Assembly (NCBI GenBank): GCA_015183035.1
Contig: JACZZP010000017.1
Coordinates: 186,001 to 250,000 of the forward strand
Direction: 5' to 3'
DNA: 64,000 nt
From: Meloidogyne chitwoodi
Taxonomy: Eukaryota > Nematoda > Chromadorea > Rhabditida > Meloidogynidae
Shown: positions 1-12,075 of the stretch, in pieces
How positions within the stretch are numbered: the first letter of the stretch is position 1
Layout of the letters: every line of letters starts with the position of its first letter
The notes under the pieces: model-generated
The model's database searches: none
What the model saw: the letters and a program-made list of their open reading frames with translations, nothing else
What the model was told of the DNA's origin: nothing
Made by a program: the position numbers and the translations under genes

Positions 1-94
1 TGTAATTCAAGTTTTACAATTTGTTATTCAGTTTTAAAATTCATATTAAATTATTAATTTTAAAACATTAATTTATTATTAAAAAAATTTTAAG

Positions 95-1407
95 GGATCA
101 ATAAATTCTTTAACATCAATAAAACCAAAACTTCCACCTTATGATTTAATTGCATTTTTTGTTTGTTATCTAAGTCGATTTACTCAAATGTTTGTCCAAA
201 CAAACTTGGAAACAATTGGCAGTCCATTTTCTATGGTATTTTTATTTTTTCCTTTTATTTTAAATTTTTTAGACAATGTTTGGTATGACAGAACAAAAGG
301 CTGTAGAAGTCATTTCTATTGTACAAGCAATGGTTGGCGCAATAACATTTGCTACTTATATTTTTTATATCAATTTTAACTCTTCAAAATTTGAGTTTGT
401 TTTTATTTTTTAATTTGAAGAGAAAATATCTTTTTAACAGGTTAAACTTTCGATTGAGTTGTATTCTGTCTTTGTTAGGACTTGCTGCTTTTCACTTATT
501 CACCTTCTCATGGCCTTTTCTAACTGAACCTCTTCCTCTTTATACCGAAAAAGGTGCTAGTTTTATACATATAGAGAGAAAAAAATATTAAATTTTTTAT
601 AGAAATTATTGCCTATAAGGTATCACATTTGCCATCTGAAAAAGAACCTGTTGGGTGCAATACAGATAAATTCAAGTAAGTTGAAAAATTAAATCATTTG
701 TTTACTAGTAAAGGAGATTTTTAATTTGCATTATTAAACTTGAACTGTAAAACAACGTTTTAAAGTAGTATTTTATAATTCATGTTTTAAAATAATTTTG
801 TTTTTTACAATCCAAGTTTATTTAAAAAACAAGTTTTACAAATAAGTTTTTATGATAGTATTTTACAATTCAAGTTTTACAATCCTTATAATTACTACTT
901 ATAATATATATTTTTAAAAATGTTCATAAAAATATTCTTAAAACAAGTTTAATATTTATTAAACATTTAACAGTTGGTGTCAAAGCATTGGTCAAGTAAA
1001 TGTTTGGTTGTATTTTATTGCCTATGTAATATTTATAGGATTTGCATTTCCTATACTTAACATAGCAATGAATACATTATTTTCTCATATAATTGGACCT
1101 AGAAGACAAGGAACACAACAAGGATTTTTTCAAATGGCTGGAAGTATGTCAAGAATGATTGGACCTATTTTAATGAGGTTTTTTCATTTATTTTTTTATT
1201 TTATAAATTTTAATTAAATTTAGTACACTTTATACATTATATGGTCCAAGAATGGCTTGGTCAATGGAATTATTAGTTATTGGGGTAACCTGTATTTTTT
1301 GGATAATTTTTTATAAACGAATGGTTCCATTACTTTCTTCTCCATTTACTACAAATAATAATAATAAAAGAAAATTTACTGTTTGGATTACTTCCTTTAA
1401 AAGTTGA
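95..1407 (+). CDS. MFSD8: MFSD8/CLN7-like major facilitator transporter, C-terminal part (5' end outside window)
   Basis: Multi-pass MFS transporter; the vertebrate family member sits in the lysosomal membrane. The first visible exon opens at 95 after an acceptor in phase 0, so the N-terminal half lies upstream of the window. Exons read as 95-235, 273-394, 441 to about 551, about 620-676, 973-1178 and 1222-1407. They splice in frame into a helix ending FVQTNLETIGSPFSM, the loop MFGMTEQKAVEVIS, a Cys-containing luminal loop (GCNTDKF then WCQSIGQ), the helix block FAFPILNIAMNTLFSHIIGP, and GPILMSTLYTLYGPRMAWS. The stop is TGA at 1405-1407. The NLETIGSP and MFG blocks and the GC...WC luminal loop are what point to MFSD8 among MFS proteins. 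Family assignment is by memory of these blocks; substrate unknown. Confidence 0.72.
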
Positions 1408-1928
1408 AAAAAGGAAGAGACATTTTTTATAATAATTTTTAAACATTTTGTAAATTTTTCTTATCACTTATTTTATCATTTAGTCAGTTATGATTCTCCC
1501 CTACAACTTGTCCAGCTTAGTTTTGCTCAAAAAAATGAAAAAATAAATTTAAAAAAATTTTTAATAATATTTTCGGGTGTTAAATATTTTAAAATGTCTC
1601 TACTCAATAAAAATATATTTAAATTATAACAAGGTTCGGAGATGAATTTTTATTTGAAACTTTTTTTACAAAAGAAATAATCTCCGAACTTTACTGATTT
1701 TTAGTCTTTTATTCTTTCTATTTGTCCATTTGAATTTTTCCCCGTGAATAATATCAATAAACCCCGTGATTTTATTTTGCTTAACTTCACTTTATTATTT
1801 GCAATAATTCTCAAAATTTATATTTATAGTTTTTTTCAAAATAAAAATTTATAAAAATTTGAGCAAAAAAAACAATTAAATAAAACAACATATAAATGTA
1901 AATAATCAAAACACACGTATTTTAAAAA
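1408..1928. other. Intergenic, convergent 3' ends
   Basis: AT-rich stretch between the transporter stop and the asparaginase stop, which face each other. An imperfect inverted repeat around 1633-1690 (AAGGTTCGGAGA against TCTCCGAACTTT) is the only structure seen. No coding potential recognised. Confidence 0.5.
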
Positions 1929-4900
1929 TTAATTAAACTCAACAACATTATTGTTAATATTATTTTTAACCTGTCTTTTATTATTATTATTTAAGCCAAA
2001 AAGTGCAAGAATATTTTGAAAATTTGGTGCAATCAGTTCTCCAACTCTTCCCTCTTCTGAACTATTTAAAGCTTCATCATAAGCTGTTCTTCCATTTAAA
2101 TCTTTAATCATTGGATTTACATCACCTGTATTACAGAGAAATTCACATATTTGGTCAAATCCGCGTGCAGATGACTTTTTAAAAAAGTATATTTTTTAGA
2201 ATATAATTTTTAAATCTAACAATATGTAAAGCTGTTCGACCAGTGTAATCTGCGGTAGACAAGTCGGCGCCAGCAGCATGCTAAAAATAGAGAAAAATGA
2301 AATGTAAAATGGTGGGATCAATAAATAATTAAGAGACTAGAGAAGTTAAAGAAGATAAACTTAAAACAAACTTAAAAACAAAATTAAACACAAAAATAAA
2401 CTTGGAATACAAACTTAAAATAAATACAAACATAAAAAACAAACACAAAAATAAACTTAAAACACAAACTTGGAATATAAAAATAAGTATATTACAAAAA
2501 TAAACTTGAAATACCCAAGCTTTTAATGCTGCCAAATCATTTGAAAAAGATGCAAAACAAAGTTCAACACCTTTGTAGAATTAAAAAAAATAAAATGTTG
2601 GGAAAAACCTATTCTTTGTTTTGCTTGTACCAATTCTCCACCTGCCTGCCTAATCATTTTAATAACCTCAAGATTTCGAGAATGGACAGCCATACCTAGT
2701 GCATTTTCGTCTGAAGAATCTCTAAAATAAAATAAATAAAATTATTTATTTGGTAGAACAAAATTCTGGACAGATATAATTGAGTAAAAAAGAAATTTTT
2801 ATTTAAAATTTTTTTTAACAACTCAATTGTCGGTCATTAAATTTTAGTAGGAAATTCATCTTTATTTTTTTATAGTTTCCAACCTGATATGAACGGAAGC
2901 GCCTTGCCTAAGCAAATATTCTACTGTTTCAGCATTGCCAACATTAGCAGCAATATGTAAAGGAGTTCGCATATTGTAATCACCTCCGGACAGGTCAGCT
3001 CCACTTAAACGAAGTTTCTAAATTGTTATTAATAAAAATTAATAAAATAAAAATAAACCTCCAAACTAGAGATATCATTAGCAAAAGCCGCATGGCAACT
3101 CAACGGAGGGAAAAGTACTTTTCGAAGCATTTGAGTTTCATTAGAAGAAGTAATTTTTAAATGTTTAGCCAATCTGGGGACTAATTTAAATAAAAAAAAT
3201 ATTTTTTATTTAAATTAAAAATTATTTCCAACTCATGTCAAGTTCATTTGGCAGTTTAGAACGAGAAACAGTTAATTCACCCGCTAAATTACGACGCAAC
3301 ATCTTTACAAAAATTTTTTTTTTAATTTTGTTTCCATATATTAAAAAAAGATTACCACTGCTTTCGTTTCCAAACTCCATTCTTGTTTAGCCAAAACATA
3401 AGCTAATTTAGTTAAAGCTGCTTCAGTGGTCATATCAGAACCGAATATAACACCAGTCTCTGCTAATATCTTTTAAAAAATATTTTTTTTTAATACAAAA
3501 ATTTCAAATTTAACCTTTCCATTTTGATAAGAAGGTGTTACTATCCCTTTCGGACATTGAGAAATATTGACAACAAGACACCCTCGTTCTACAGCTTTTC
3601 TAATCTCATTGATTATATCAGTTCTTCCTGTTGGCACATTTCCAGACCCATAAGTCTGAAGAACTACACCTTGAGTAGGTGGACATAAAAGAGCGCGAAC
3701 CTAAGAGAATCCTTTTTTAATTATTTTTTAAATAATTTAAAAAAAAATACGGATTCGATGGATAATGAAGGAAAAATACGAAGAACAACAACATTCCTAC
3801 AGAGTGTTTCTTGGACTGTAAAAGTGCGTAATTCGCTGCTTCGAAAAATTGATTCATAATTTACTAAAAATATTTATTTCTAAAAAATAAATTAAAAAAG
3901 AAAAACCATTAATAGAAATATCTAAAGTAGCAAGAGGTGCCATATTTGGACTGTCAAATGCCTCAAGCCCTCGATTGTCAATTTTTGTGCAACGATTTCC
4001 ACGAAAAAGTCGATTATTGAACAGAACGCAAACTTCAGGTATGTCTAGATTTCCTGCTACAATTAAAGCACCTATCATGTTTTCACGTCCATCTGAGCGA
4101 ACTTCACCAACTGGAATCTATTTATAGATAAACAAGAGGGTTTAAAAGAGAATTTTGTTTTCACTTGTGCTCCAGTGATGACAACTGGTTTTCCCAGATT
4201 TTCCATCATAAAGGAAAGAGCACAGGCAGTATAAGCTAAAGTATCGGTGCCATGGAGTACTACAAAACCATCATAAGCAGAATAAGATTTTCGAATATCC
4301 TGAAGAATAAATTCAGATTTTATTTAAAAAATTAAAAAGAAAACCTTTGCGATTCTTGTCCAATCATCAAAAGTCATATCAGAAGAGTCAAGTAAAGGTT
4401 CGTACTCGACCAACTATTTATTTAATTTAATAAAAATCAAAAATCCTTTTTTGTTATAAAAAATACCCAATAAACAACTCTTTTTTTCATTCCACGCACC
4501 AAAGGAAGAGCATAAGGCCTTAATTGTGCATCTGCATAGACATACTCAACAAATTCTTTGTCGTTTAAAGGTGGCAAGTTCAGAATAATTTTGGGCAAAT
4601 AATACTGTTCTGGTGCGTATACTTAAAATTTTAAAATAATTAAATATTTAGAACAATACTAACCCCCGTCACTACAGCTTTTCATTCCAATTGTCCCTGA
4701 ATTTTATTTTAAATATTTAAATAAATTGAAAATACCTCCTGTATAAAGAACAAGCACTTTGGATTCCTGTAGATGCAAAAGAGAACTGTTCGCTTCCGAA
4801 TGCTCTTTATCACATTCACTTATACGTCTTAATTTGTTTCTACTGTTATCTGCTTCTTGCAATTCAGCCAATTTCTTTAAAAAAAATAAATTTAAATTGA

Positions 4901-5041
4901 ATATTTTACTGTTGCGGAGAGATTTCTAAACAATTGATATTCGTCAGAATTTCCATTTATTGCTGTTAGCTTTTTTGGCTTGAAGGAATCGTCAAGAGGA
5001 GGATGAGTGGTTGAATTGCCATTTAAATTAGAGTTATTCAT
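1929..5041 (-). CDS. ASPG: Type I L-asparaginase with C-terminal ankyrin repeats (60-kDa lysophospholipase family)
   Basis: Cytosolic asparaginase of the animal ASPG type, hydrolysing asparagine to aspartate and ammonia. The ATG at 5041 follows a run lacking other in-frame starts and gives [18 protein letters not shown]. The N-terminal catalytic block [14 protein letters not shown] carries the first active-site Thr. The second motif, [19 protein letters not shown], carries the HGTDT signature, followed by [20 protein letters not shown] and [19 protein letters not shown]. Toward the C-terminus come at least three ankyrin-type units, such as [20 protein letters not shown] (near 2900-3000) and [11 protein letters not shown] (near 2220-2280). 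The stop is at 1929-1931. Both catalytic motifs are intact and about a dozen short introns splice in frame, so the gene looks functional. The intron at about 2300-2530 is a low-complexity AAACTTAAAACA-type array. Exact exon edges are approximate. Confidence 0.9.
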
Positions 5042-5891
5042 TGCAATTTAATTTCTGAAAAAATACGGAATTAAACAACTTTAATAAAACTATAAATTAT
5101 TCAGGAAGAAAATAAAAATATTTCCGGAAAACGATAAAAATAGTTAATATAGAGATCTAAGAGAGATTAAAGTTAAACAAAGGAGAAAATAAAAACAACG
5201 CTTCTGTGGTTCAGTGGGTAGTGCATCCAACGAAAGCCTAGAATAAATTAATAAGGTCACAGGTTCGAACCTTTTCGGTATTAAATCTTTATTTCTTTTA
5301 CTCTAACAAGGAATTAGATTAAAAAAACTTGAATAAAACAAATTGTAAAACAAATAAATTAAACTAAAAATATGTTTAACTATCAACATCACACAAATAA
5401 AAAATTAAATAAACATCAGCAGACAATTTCAACGATTTAAATTAAATTTCTTTGTTAAGTAGACAACAGCTTTAAATATTAAGCAATCAATTTTAAACAA
5501 ATGGTTGGAATTTTTGAATGATTATATAATAGAGAGAATAGTGTCTTTTGCAATAAAATATAAATTAAATATTGTAGGACATTAAAAAAGAGAAAAATGA
5601 AACTAAAACATGAGTTTTGCTGATAGGAGAGAGAAGTGTTGTTTGAAAGAGGCTAATTGCACCCAAAAAACAGGTGAATTCACACGAGAAAAGAATTTGA
5701 TTGAAACCGTCATAAATTAATTATTTAATTTAAAAATAATGAAAAAATTTATCAGACATAAAAATAATTTAAAAGCACGAAAAAATATTTATTGCTCTAA
5801 AGAAAAAAACACCGTTTTATGATAAAAATCTCAAACAAAAAATGAATAAAAGTTTATAAATATATATATTATTTTTTAACATTATATAATC
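5042..5891. other. Intergenic region with a tRNA-like locus
   Basis: Lies upstream of the asparaginase start and downstream of the unknown minus-strand gene. It should hold the asparaginase promoter and the trans-splice or 5' leader region. Apart from the tRNA-like sequence at 5200-5282 nothing was recognised. Confidence 0.5.
5200..5282 (+). tRNA. tRNA-like sequence (A and B boxes), probably degenerate
   Basis: TGGTTCAGTGGGTAGTGCA matches a pol III A box and GGTTCGAACC a B box at tRNA spacing. The T stem pairs 4 of 5 (one G-T) and the acceptor stem 5 of 7 (with G-T pairs). No convincing anticodon arm was found. It is one of nine such loci in the window, more like a pseudogene or tRNA-derived repeat than a working tRNA. 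Confidence 0.35.
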
Positions 5892-7112
5892 TCAATCAAA
5901 AATTTTTAAAAGCGAAAATTCAGAACATAGGCTCGAAATGATGCATTCATCAGAAGACGATGCTGATGAAGAAAAACTCGAGGAACTGAAAAAATTGATT
6001 TTTTTAATTCAAAAAAGGAGTAAATTACTATAAAATAATAATTTTGAACCAAAAAAACATTAAATTTTCCCTTATATTAAAAATAAAAACCTCTTAAGAC
6101 TATTCTTCTTCTTTTTTGAAAACCATTCCTTATCAGCATAAATTTTCTCGAAGTACTGTGGCAAAAAACGAAGCTTTTTCGTTTCAGAACAAGTTTCATT
6201 AAGTAAAGGAGGTGTTTTGTGATTATTTGAATCAATTGTAGTAGTCGAATGTGCTTTAATAAAATATTTAAATTAAAAAATCAGAAAAAATTTTAAAGGC
6301 AAACCTATATTTTGTGAAAGTCCAAAATCAATATTTTCAGGTTGTGGAGTCTGATACAAAATATTGGAAAAATATTGGGTAGAATTCCATGTTGACAGCC
6401 TAATAGGATGTTGATAAGTAGATGAAATTGTTCTATTTGTTGAGTCAGAAAATGCGAATCGATGAACAGGAAATGAATAACGCTTACGATGCCTAAAAAT
6501 TTTTTTTAAGTAAAATATTTTTTTAAACCTTCTTGAAATGGCGCTGTCTATTAAGTCCATAACGTCAGAATTAGTCTTATTTTTTACAACAGCAACTCTC
6601 AATTTGTTTTGATTATCACGAAACATGTGAACTTTACCATATAATTTTTCAACTAATTTTTTGGGGTCTTCAAGTTCCAAAGCTTCCATATAATAAAAAT
6701 AGGTTTTGCTCCAATCATTACTTTAAAAAGAAAAAATGTTAAAGGCAAGATGGAGATGAAGAGAAAATTTTCCCAAAACGAAAGAATTTTGGATCAATAG
6801 AGTCGCGAAATGTGCGAAATTTTGGATAATTTAAATCAGAAATACATATATAAAATAAATATTTAAATTCAAAAAAATAAAATTCATACTCGAACTGCTT
6901 AATAGCTTCAATTAGCAACCAACCATCTCGAGTACCGCCTAAATTCTGAGAAAAAAATAAAGTTTATAAAAAGTTTTCTGATGTATTTTTACTCCAGAAG
7001 AGTCAGAACCACTAGCAGCTATTGTAGAAATAAATTTAGCAGAAAAATCTTTAAAAGTAGCTTCTTTATCAATATTTTTCTTTTCAAATTCACCGTTGAG
7101 TATGTTAGTCAT
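5892..7112 (-). CDS. Uncharacterised protein, Ser-rich C-terminus
   Basis: Not recognised. Reading begins at the ATG at 7112 (MTNILNGEFEKKNIDKEATF), spliced to NLGGTRDGWLLIEAIKQFE, then an exon with YYMEALELEDPKKLVEKLYG and VAVVKNKTNSDVMDLIDSA (about 6500-6720). Next are a basic and aromatic exon (RHRKRYSFPVHRFAFSDSTN) and an exon with KLRFLPQYFEKIYADKEW. A last exon is Ser-rich (SSSFSSSASSSDECIISS) and stops at 5892-5894. The last junction keeps phase (AG, then T) across a GTTTTTATTT donor and a TTTTTTCAG acceptor, which is why this end is preferred to the stop near 6083. Soluble and mixed-charge, with no signal peptide or membrane helix. It is divergent from the kinase at 7816 and the two share about 700 bp of upstream DNA. 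The first exon could lie further upstream. Confidence 0.6.
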
Positions 7113-7815
7113 TATTTGAGTAAATGAGTAATCTTTAAATTGTCTTTAAAAAAATAAAAATTAGCATAAAATCAAATAAAAACAAAAAACGCAAGCAAGA
7201 AAACATATAACTGACTATCAACATTCATTAACATTCTCACTAAATTACTTTGAAAATCTCACCTTAGGTCAATTCATATCTAATAGCTTATTGTGTCTAA
7301 CACCTTTGTAAATGAGATGTTTTTTCTTGTCTAACACTTTTGTACTTTTAAAATGAAACTTGAGAAAAAATATTACAAAACACCAAAAACTTTTTTTGCC
7401 AACAAAATAAATTTCTGACATTCTGACTAATCGCGACCCGAGCCTACGATTTTTTGCCGTTGGGACGAAATGTCGTGCAATTGCTCTCGACGAAAGTCTG
7501 GCGCGACACAGATTACGCGAAACATCGCGTCTTTCAAACTAGTTCGACCAATTGGCATTTTCCCTTTACCTTACCCAAGTGAAAAATTGCATAAATTGGT
7601 TTTTTGTAATTTGAGTTCTTAAAAAATGTCATTTCTCTTTTTACAATTAAAAGTTACCTAAATGACATTTCGCTTCGAAAAAATCCCGCTCGTTTTTTAA
7701 ATGTTTTAGCTTGTGTTTTTTCATTTTTCTTTTAATTTGTTTTCTAATTTTTATATTTATATTCTGATCTGAAGAATTCAAATAATTATTTTCTTCAATT
7801 AACAACAAAAAGACA
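7113..7815. other. Divergent intergenic region with GC-rich island
   Basis: Between divergently oriented genes, so a candidate bidirectional promoter. Around 7425-7560 the composition jumps to roughly half G+C with many CG dinucleotides, unlike anything nearby. A 43-codon open frame (minus, 7558 to 7427, starting MPIGRTSLKDAMFRVICV) spans the island, but nothing else supports it as a gene. Confidence 0.5.
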
Positions 7816-10214
7816 ATGCTGGGAAATAATCAAACAGAGAGGCGAACTAAAAAGCTTAAATGGGCAACTGTACATCCAATTTCATACACTGAAGAACAGG
7901 TTTTCTTTAATCATTTTAAGTGTTTGACACTTTCCCAGATTATAGATTGCTGGGAATTTTTTTTAACTCCTGACACTTTGTAAAAGACAATAGAGGGGGC
8001 CACAACATTATTGGAAATAAGGGTTATAAACATTTTTTGAAGTCTTCCCCTATTTCTGACTTAAGTCTTGACATCCCCGATCTCTAAATTTTGGCCATTC
8101 TCGATACAATCTCCGACTTTCGCTCCTCTGATTCATTCTATTTCTCGCTTTCTGGCAACAATTTAAAATTTTTATGTTTAGGAAGAGCGTAAACAAAAAA
8201 TGTGGGCACAAACCTTAGCATCTCTAATTAAACAAATGAGTGCTTTTGTAAATGAACAAAATGGTGGAGAATCTTGTAGCAGTCAAAATGATGAAAATGA
8301 AGAGAAAATACGACAAAATGTGGAAGAAAATGAAAAAAGTCTTTTAGATGAGTATGATGATGAATTGCCAGAATTGACTGAACTTTCAAAAGAAATTTGT
8401 ATGCCAGTTCAGGATAAACATGGATATTTAATTTGTAGACCTGGATATTGGATAACTGATAGATGTGAGGTTTTTTTAATAAAATATATTTTTAAAATTT
8501 AAATATTTTGTCCATTTTTAAGTTAAATTAATCAAACAACTTGGTGATGGAGTTTTTGCTCGTGTTCATCTTGTAACTGATGCAAACAACGAAAATTCAT
8601 CTAAAAAGGCTTTAAAAATTGTAAGAAATTCTAAGGCTTATAGAGAAGCTGCTTTTCATGAAATTAATGTTCTCAACTCGTTGCATTCCTTTAATAGTGA
8701 AGAAAAAGATGAATTAATGCCTGACCATTTGGTGATAAAATTGTTGGAACATTTTGACTATTATGACCATGTATACTTTAAAATTTATTTTGAATTTTTT
8801 TTATTTCATTTTTTTCTTGCAGATTTGTCTTGTTTTTGAGCCTTATGGAAAAAGCATTTTTGACTTTTTGGTATTTTTTATAATTTATTTTTTTATAAAT
8901 ATATTTTTTGATTTTATAGAAAAGTAATGGTTATCGTCCTTACCCTCTTGATCAAATTCGCTATATTGCTTATCAAGTTTCTTTTTCTTCATTTTTTTAC
9001 CGATTTTATTTTTATTTTTTAAGTTAATTTTGGCTGTCAAATTCGTACATGACTGTGGAATAATTCACACAGATTTAAAGCCTGAAAATATTTTGCTTGT
9101 GAATAGCAGTTCTGTACCTATAAATCGTTCAACTTCAAAACGTTCAAGGAAAAAAGAATTTCGAGTACTTAAGGTTTTTTTGTAATTTTATATATATTTA
9201 TAGAATAAGGAAATTTGCCTACCATTTTTAGAGATAATTTAGGGTAATTGAGAAACATATATGAATGAAAAATTAGATATTCAAGTATAGTGACTTTGTA
9301 GTTCAGTGGTAGAGTGCTTGATTAGTTGTTTAGATGTCGAGGGTTCGAATCTGCTTGATGGACAAACCTATAATTTCTTTTTGTTTTTTCTTTCCAATAT
9401 TTTTTTTCGGTTTACAAGTCATTAAAATATTTTTATAAATTTATTTTCTATTTTTATATAATTTTTTCAAGGATGCCTCAATTCGATTAATCGATTTTGG
9501 TTCAGCTGTGTTTGATAATCAACATCATGAAGATATAATTACAACACGTCATTATAGAGCTCCTGAGGTTTTACTAAGTTAGTTTTTTATTTAAAAATGT
9601 TATATATTTTTGTTTATTTTAAAGAGAATGGATGGTCATATCCCTGTGATGTTTGGTCTGTTGGTTGTATTCTTTTTGAACTTTATTCTGGCTGTTTTCT
9701 TTTTCCAAGAATGGTTGATCTTGAACATTTGGCAGCTATAGAGAGAATTATTGGTGCCGTTCCAATATCGATGAAAAGGGCTTCAAGGTTTTCTTTTTTA
9801 TTAATTTTTAAATTAAATAGTCTGAAGCTGATAAATTAATTTTAATTATTTCTTTAAGTTGTGGATTTTATAAAAACAATAATCAATTGGATATTAATCG
9901 AGTACAAAGACAATCAGTTGAAAAACGTTTCAGGAAATTATTTGTATATTTTTATAAATAGAAATTTTAAATTAAAATTATTTTTTCTTAAGGATTATAT
10001 GAGTCAACAAACATTTGAGCACGAACAATTCTTTGACCTACTTGATCATTTGTTGCTTTATTTTTTTTAATTCAAAATTAATTTCTTTCTTAACAGACTT
10101 GTGATTGATCCAGATTTGAGAATTAATCTAAAAATGGCTAAAGAACACGATTTTTTTGAAAAATTAGAGAAACCATTGCGCCTTAAAGCAGAGAATGGAG
10201 GAAATAATACTTAA
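7816..10214 (+). CDS. CLK: CLK/LAMMER dual-specificity protein kinase
   Basis: Nuclear kinase family that phosphorylates SR splicing factors. The start ATG at 7816 gives [20 protein letters not shown]. Exon 1 ends at 7899 and exon 2 opens at 8182. Kinase landmarks in order: Gly loop [17 protein letters not shown]-site KKALKIV, a long CLK-type hinge ([16 protein letters not shown]), catalytic loop [24 protein letters not shown], the CLK-characteristic activation segment [12 protein letters not shown], and [15 protein letters not shown]. The family hallmark EHLAMMERILG reads [11 protein letters not shown]. The C-terminal part [20 protein letters not shown] to [19 protein letters not shown] is complete, with TAA at 10212-10214. 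The N-terminal extension is short and lacks long RS repeats. All catalytic residues are present. The intron between VLK and DASIRLIDF is long (about 300 bp) and contains a tRNA-like sequence. Confidence 0.92.
9292..9362 (+). tRNA. tRNA-like sequence inside a kinase intron
   Basis: TAGTTCAGTGGTAGAGTGCT (A-box type) and GGGTTCGAAT (B-box type) at normal spacing, same strand as the host kinase gene. T and acceptor stems pair poorly, so a degenerate tRNA or tRNA-derived insertion is more likely than a functional tRNA. It closely resembles the A-box half of the locus at 33030-33101. Confidence 0.35.
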
Positions 10215-10351
10215 TTAAATACTAAACTTAATGAATAAAAAGAAAAGAAATTTAGAAAAATTTTGTTTTATTTTTATTTTACTACTTTATCTCGGCAATA
10301 TATTTATTTAATAAAATAAATAATAATTCGCATATTTGGTTTAAGATCTTG

Positions 10352-11414
10352 AAAAATCAATATATCGATTTTATTGATTTTATCGATTTGTCAGACTTGG
10401 AAATAATTTTTAAAAAAATTTTAAAATTCAAAAAATCAATATATCGATTTTATTGATTTTATCGATTTGTCAGACTTGGAAATAATTTTTAAAAAAATTT
10501 TAAAATTCAAAAAATCAATATATCGATTTTATTGATTTTATCGATTTGTCAGACTTGGAAATAATTTTTAAAAAAATTTTAAAATTCAAAAAATCAATAT
10601 ATCGATTTTATTGATTTTATCGATTTGTCAGACTTGGAAATAATTTTTAAAAAAATTTTAAAATTCAAAAAATCAATATATCGATTTTATTGATTTTATC
10701 GATTTGTCAGACTTGGAAATAATTTTTAAAAAAATTTTAAAATTCAAAAAATCAATATATCGATTTTATTGATTTTATCGATTTGTCAGACTTGGAAATA
10801 ATTTTTAAAAAAATTTTAAAATTCAAAAAATCAATATATCGATTTTATTGATTTTATCGATTTGTCAGACTTGGAAATAATTTTTAAAAAAATTTTAAAA
10901 TTCAAAAAATCAATATATCGATTTTATTGATTTTATCGATTTGTCAGACTTGGAAATAATTTTTAAAAAAATTTTAAAATTCAAAAAATCAATATATCGA
11001 TTTTATTGATTTTATCGATTTGTCAGACTTGGAAATAATTTTTAAAAAAATTTTAAAATTCAAAAAATCAATATATCGATTTTATTGATTTTATCGATTT
11101 GTCAGACTTGGAAATAATTTTTAAAAAAATTTTAAAATTCAAAAAATCAATATATCGATTTTATTGATTTTATCGATTTGTCAGACTTGGAAATAATTTT
11201 TAAAAAAATTTTAAAATTCAAAAAATCAATATATCGATTTTATTGATTTTATCGATTTGTCAGACTTGGAAATAATTTTTAAAAAAATTTTAAAATTCAA
11301 AAAATCAATATATCGATTTTATTGATTTTATCGATTTGTCAGACTTGGAAATAATTTTTAAAAAAATTTTAAAATTCAAAAAATCAATATATCGATTTTA
11401 TTGATTTTATCGAT
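10352..11414. repeat. 79-bp satellite array, about 13.4 copies
   Basis: The unit starts AAAAATCAATATATCGATTT and recurs every 79 bases (anchor C at 10358, 10437, 10516 and so on to 11385). By eye the copies are identical. The unit contains TTGATTTTATCGATTTGTC, GACTTGGAAATAA and an A/T-run block. The array begins 138 bp after the kinase stop codon and breaks off inside a unit at about 11414. Perfect identity suggests recent amplification or active homogenisation. Confidence 0.95.
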
Positions 11415-12075
11415 TATATAAAATTTCATTTTTATACAGTAGAAAAGGTCATTTCAACTTCTCTATGGCACTGAAAAGGCATTTAAAAATTAAATGAAAC
11501 ATACAGTAAGAAATAGATTTGTTATTCTTTTCGCAATGAAACGGCACTTTAAATATTAACTGATTTTAGTTCCGTTTCAATGCAAGCGGCGATTTATAAA
11601 TAAACTTATTCTTACGGTATTTTGATTGAATTCTTATACTTAATTTTATAAAATCAACATGTCACTTTTATTTTTATAATCTTCTATTCGAATTATATAT
11701 TTCCAAAGAAGTTTTATTCGTAGCAGCCAGCATCTTCTAATCATTGATTCATCTTTCTCTTGTTTTGATGAGTCATCTTTTGGGGGTCAAATAACTTTTA
11801 AAGAAATAAATAAAAGGATTTTTTTTTAATGAACGGAACAGCTGTATTTTTAAAAGATTTATAATTTTAAAACAAAAAAAAACAATTTAATCTGTCAGTT
11901 GTTGTTTTAACTACTTTTTTTTTATTTTATAGTATAAAAAGCAATTAAAAAAGGTTTTTTTTTAAACAACACAAAAAATAAAATTCTCCCCTAAATATTA
12001 AGTTTAAAAAAAATAAATATAAAGTTTAAAAAGAAAACCGGAAAATACAAACATTTCCGGAAGACATAGATAAAT
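11415..12075. other. Intergenic, no gene recognised
   Basis: AT-rich sequence from the satellite end to the signal-peptide gene at 12076. It should include that gene's promoter. No repeats or coding blocks recognised. Confidence 0.4.

Noticed and set aside
5892..6083. Ending the unknown gene at the stop near 6083
   Set aside because: A better model uses an AG|GTTTTTATTT donor just before that stop and a phase-matched Ser-rich last exon.
7427..7558. 43-codon frame as a gene
   Set aside because: No start context, splice or family evidence; kept only as a finding.
10352..11414. CRISPR-like regular repeat
   Set aside because: Units are contiguous and identical with no unique spacers, in a eukaryotic context: a satellite.
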